A stretch of DNA of 64,000 nt, taken from assembly GCA_040385525.1 (NCBI GenBank), contig JAZKHE010000002.1, positions 620,001 to 684,000 of the forward strand. The letters run 5' to 3'. The position numbers and the translations under genes were made by a program. Below the pieces are notes generated by a model. It saw only the letters and a program-made list of their open reading frames with translations. It searched no databases and was not told the DNA's origin. Positions within the stretch are counted from its first letter, which is position 1; each line of letters begins with the position of its first letter. This document shows positions 62,623 to 64,000 of this stretch, piece by piece. The stretch comes from JAZKHE01 sp040385525. GTDB taxonomy: Bacteria; Bacteroidota; Bacteroidia; UBA4408.

Positions 62623-62768
62623 TTTTTTTGTAGATTACAGATTAACAGATTGGTTTTCTGTTGATGGTTTTCTTTAATTTTTGGTTTAGCTTGTCCTGCT
62701 GAGGCACGAAGCACCTAAAAAAAATCTCAGCGTTTCTCAGCGAAATCTCAGCGCACTCTGCGGTAAAA
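62623..62768. repeat. Word-like repeat region between the TPR gene and bioA
   Basis: 146 bases between two gene 3' ends. It holds GATTACAGATTAACAGATTGG, then TTGTCCTGCTGAG (62691-62703), then TCTCAGCG at 62725, 62735 and 62746 with a decayed fourth copy (CTCTGCGG at 62756). The spacing of 10-11 bases equals one helix turn. I see no gene in it. Confidence 0.65.
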
Positions 62769-64000
62769 TCAAGCCTCCAAAAACTCCAAAATAGCTTTGT
62801 AAATTTGCTCTAATTCCTCATCGTTTATGCAGTAAGGTGGGATGCAATAAATTACATTACCCAACGGACGAATAATAATTCCGCGCTCTAAAAAGAAACT
62901 TGGAATTACATCTGCCAACGAATTTAAGTAAGATGTGTTTTCTGTAGTTTTTACTTCAATGGATAAAATTGTCCCTAATGAATTTGCTTTATTAACCGCT
63001 TTATTGTTTTGTAAACCTAAAATAAATTCGTTGTGTTTTTTAGTGATGCGCTCAATATTATTTTGTGTTTCAGAGTTTTCCAACAAATCTAAACTTGCCA
63101 AAGCAGCCGCACAAGCCAATGGATTTCCTGTGTAGGAGTGTCCATGAAAAAATGTTTTGTATTTATCGTTAGTTAAATAAGCTTCGTAAATTTTTGTGTT
63201 GCACGTTGTTGCGCTAAATGGCATAAAGCCACCCGTTATTCCTTTCGATAAACAAATAATATCGGGTTTGTTTTGTAAATAATCTGTTGCAAAAAACTTA
63301 CCAGTTCTTCCAAAGCCCGTCATTACTTCATCTGCAATGCAAATAATATTGTTTTGCTGTGCAATTTTTATTAATTCATCTAAGGTTTCTGCATCGTAAA
63401 TAATCATTCCGGCAGCACCTTGCACAAGCGGTTCAAAAATAAAAGTAGAAAATTGATGATGCGTAATTAATTTTTTAAAAGCTTCAATTACTACATTTTT
63501 ATTTTCTTTTGTAGGAACAGGAATATGATGCACCTCAAACAATAATTTTGAAAAAGCCTGATTAAACTGGTTGCGTGCGCCAACCGACATACCTCCAAAT
63601 GTATCGCCATGATAAGCATTTTCAAAAGCAATTACATTTATTTTTTCATTATTTTGGTTGTGCCAAAATTGGAATGCCATTTTTAGTGCTACTTCTACAG
63701 CAGTTGAACCATTATCAGAATAAAATACTTTGCTGTGAAAAGGAATATGTTCTAACAAACGTTTGGCTAATATAGCTCCTGGTTCATGTGTAAAGCCTGC
63801 AAAAACAGCGTGTTCTAAAGTGGTAGCTTGTTCAGCTATTTTTTTTGCAATGTAAGGATTTGCGTGTCCGTGTAAATTTACCCACCACGACGAGAAAGCA
63901 TCAATGTATTTGTTTCCGTTTTCATCAATTAAATAAACTCCATCGCCTTTTACCAAGTTGATGTTTTTTTCTTTACTCATTTGCGGAGTAAATGGATGCC
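62769..64000 (-). CDS. bioA: Adenosylmethionine--8-amino-7-oxononanoate transaminase, 5' end outside the window
   Basis: A PLP-dependent class III aminotransferase that makes 7,8-diaminopelargonate with SAM as amino donor, in biotin synthesis. The frame stays open through the window edge: before the ATG at 63980 it reads WHPFTPQ, the conserved N-terminal motif of BioA, so that ATG is internal and the real start is beyond 64000. Seen are SSWWVNLHGHANPYIA, FYSDNGSTAVEVALKMA, ENAYHGDTFGGMSVG, CIADEVMTGFGRTG and CLSKGITGGFMP with the PLP Lys. At least 410 residues. Other bio genes may lie just outside. Confidence 0.95.
   Translation of the reverse strand, partial: HPFTPQMSKEKNINLVKGDGVYLIDENGNKYIDAFSSWWVNLHGHANPYIAKKIAEQATTLEHAVFAGFTHEPGAILAKRLLEHIPFHSKVFYSDNGSTAVEVALKMAFQFWHNQNNEKINVIAFENAYHGDTFGGMSVGARNQFNQAFSKLLFEVHHIPVPTKENKNVVIEAFKKLITHHQFSTFIFEPLVQGAAGMIIYDAETLDELIKIAQQNNIICIADEVMTGFGRTGKFFATDYLQNKPDIICLSKGITGGFMPFSATTCNTKIYEAYLTNDKYKTFFHGHSYTGNPLACAAALASLDLLENSETQNNIERITKKHNEFILGLQNNKAVNKANSLGTILSIEVKTTENTSYLNSLADVIPSFFLERGIIIRPLGNVIYCIPPYCINDEELEQIYKAILEFLEA

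Noticed and set aside
62725..62763. CRISPR-like reading of the TCTCAGCG array
   Set aside because: The units are 8 bases at 10-11-base spacing with no spacers of proper length and no cas gene.

Overview
The window looks like chromosome from a free-living, AT-rich member of the Bacteroidota. The evidence is internal. Most promoters I can see carry the Bacteroidota -7 element TAnnTTTG rather than TATAAT. Almost no gene has a Shine-Dalgarno sequence. Type IX secretion hallmarks are present: a gliding-motility-type C-terminal domain, a PorV/PorQ-family barrel and a TonB-dependent receptor. There are many small Cys-lipidated proteins, a GWxTD protein, a shortened AtpC and a bacterial geranylgeranylglyceryl phosphate synthase. 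I see no phage, insertion sequence, CRISPR array or rRNA. There is one tRNA (His). No gene-free stretch exceeds 300 bases; the longest is 47952-48183.

Layout. 0-7 kb: an AAA/DUF4143 ATPase, the copper exporter copA, a CNNM/CorC-type membrane protein, tRNA-His, a LysM glucosaminidase and a PLP-dependent deaminase-like enzyme. 7-14 kb: a tiny Cys-rich protein, an isolated urocanate hydratase, lipoproteins transcribed head to head from overlapping start codons, a MerR regulator, and NlpC/P60 and M23 cell-wall hydrolases. 14-30 kb: alaS with a T9SS-exported seven-repeat propeller protein behind it, membrane proteins, sppA, folK, an abundant-looking TPR lipoprotein, paired paralogues, an rRNA/tRNA methyltransferase and mutS. 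30-35 kb: a minus-strand operon SCO1, redoxin, cytochrome c/copper monooxygenase, GWxTD lipoprotein, rlmB; then a small heat-shock protein. 35-47 kb: surE, lpxB, a SpoIID-like protein, MazG, atpD/atpC, ribF, an operon of phosphopantetheinyl transferase, GGGP synthase and a ThiE-like protein, and ahcY. 47-57 kb: a TonB-dependent receptor, a 1318-residue secreted protein and a PorV-like barrel in one apparent transcription unit. 57-64 kb: greA, HIT, ruvC, a flippase-like/glycosyltransferase/ABC permease operon, a TPR membrane protein and bioA, which runs off the right edge.

The strongest unusual signals are these. (1) A G8 tract lies in the plug region of the TonB-dependent receptor. Loss or gain of one G gives a stop codon within three codons, which is the layout of an on/off contingency switch. 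(2) A family of short, word-like repeats sits almost only at gene 3' ends, mostly between convergent genes, and two related pieces are embedded inside mutS. (3) Two lipoprotein genes diverge from start codons that share two base pairs, and one has a -7 element placed for a leaderless mRNA. (4) A terminator-shaped hairpin lies between a -7 element and greA. (5) hsp20 and greA share a strong AAATAGGAGGAAA ribosome-binding block that I did not notice elsewhere. These are sequence observations with inferred meaning; none has been tested by search or experiment here.
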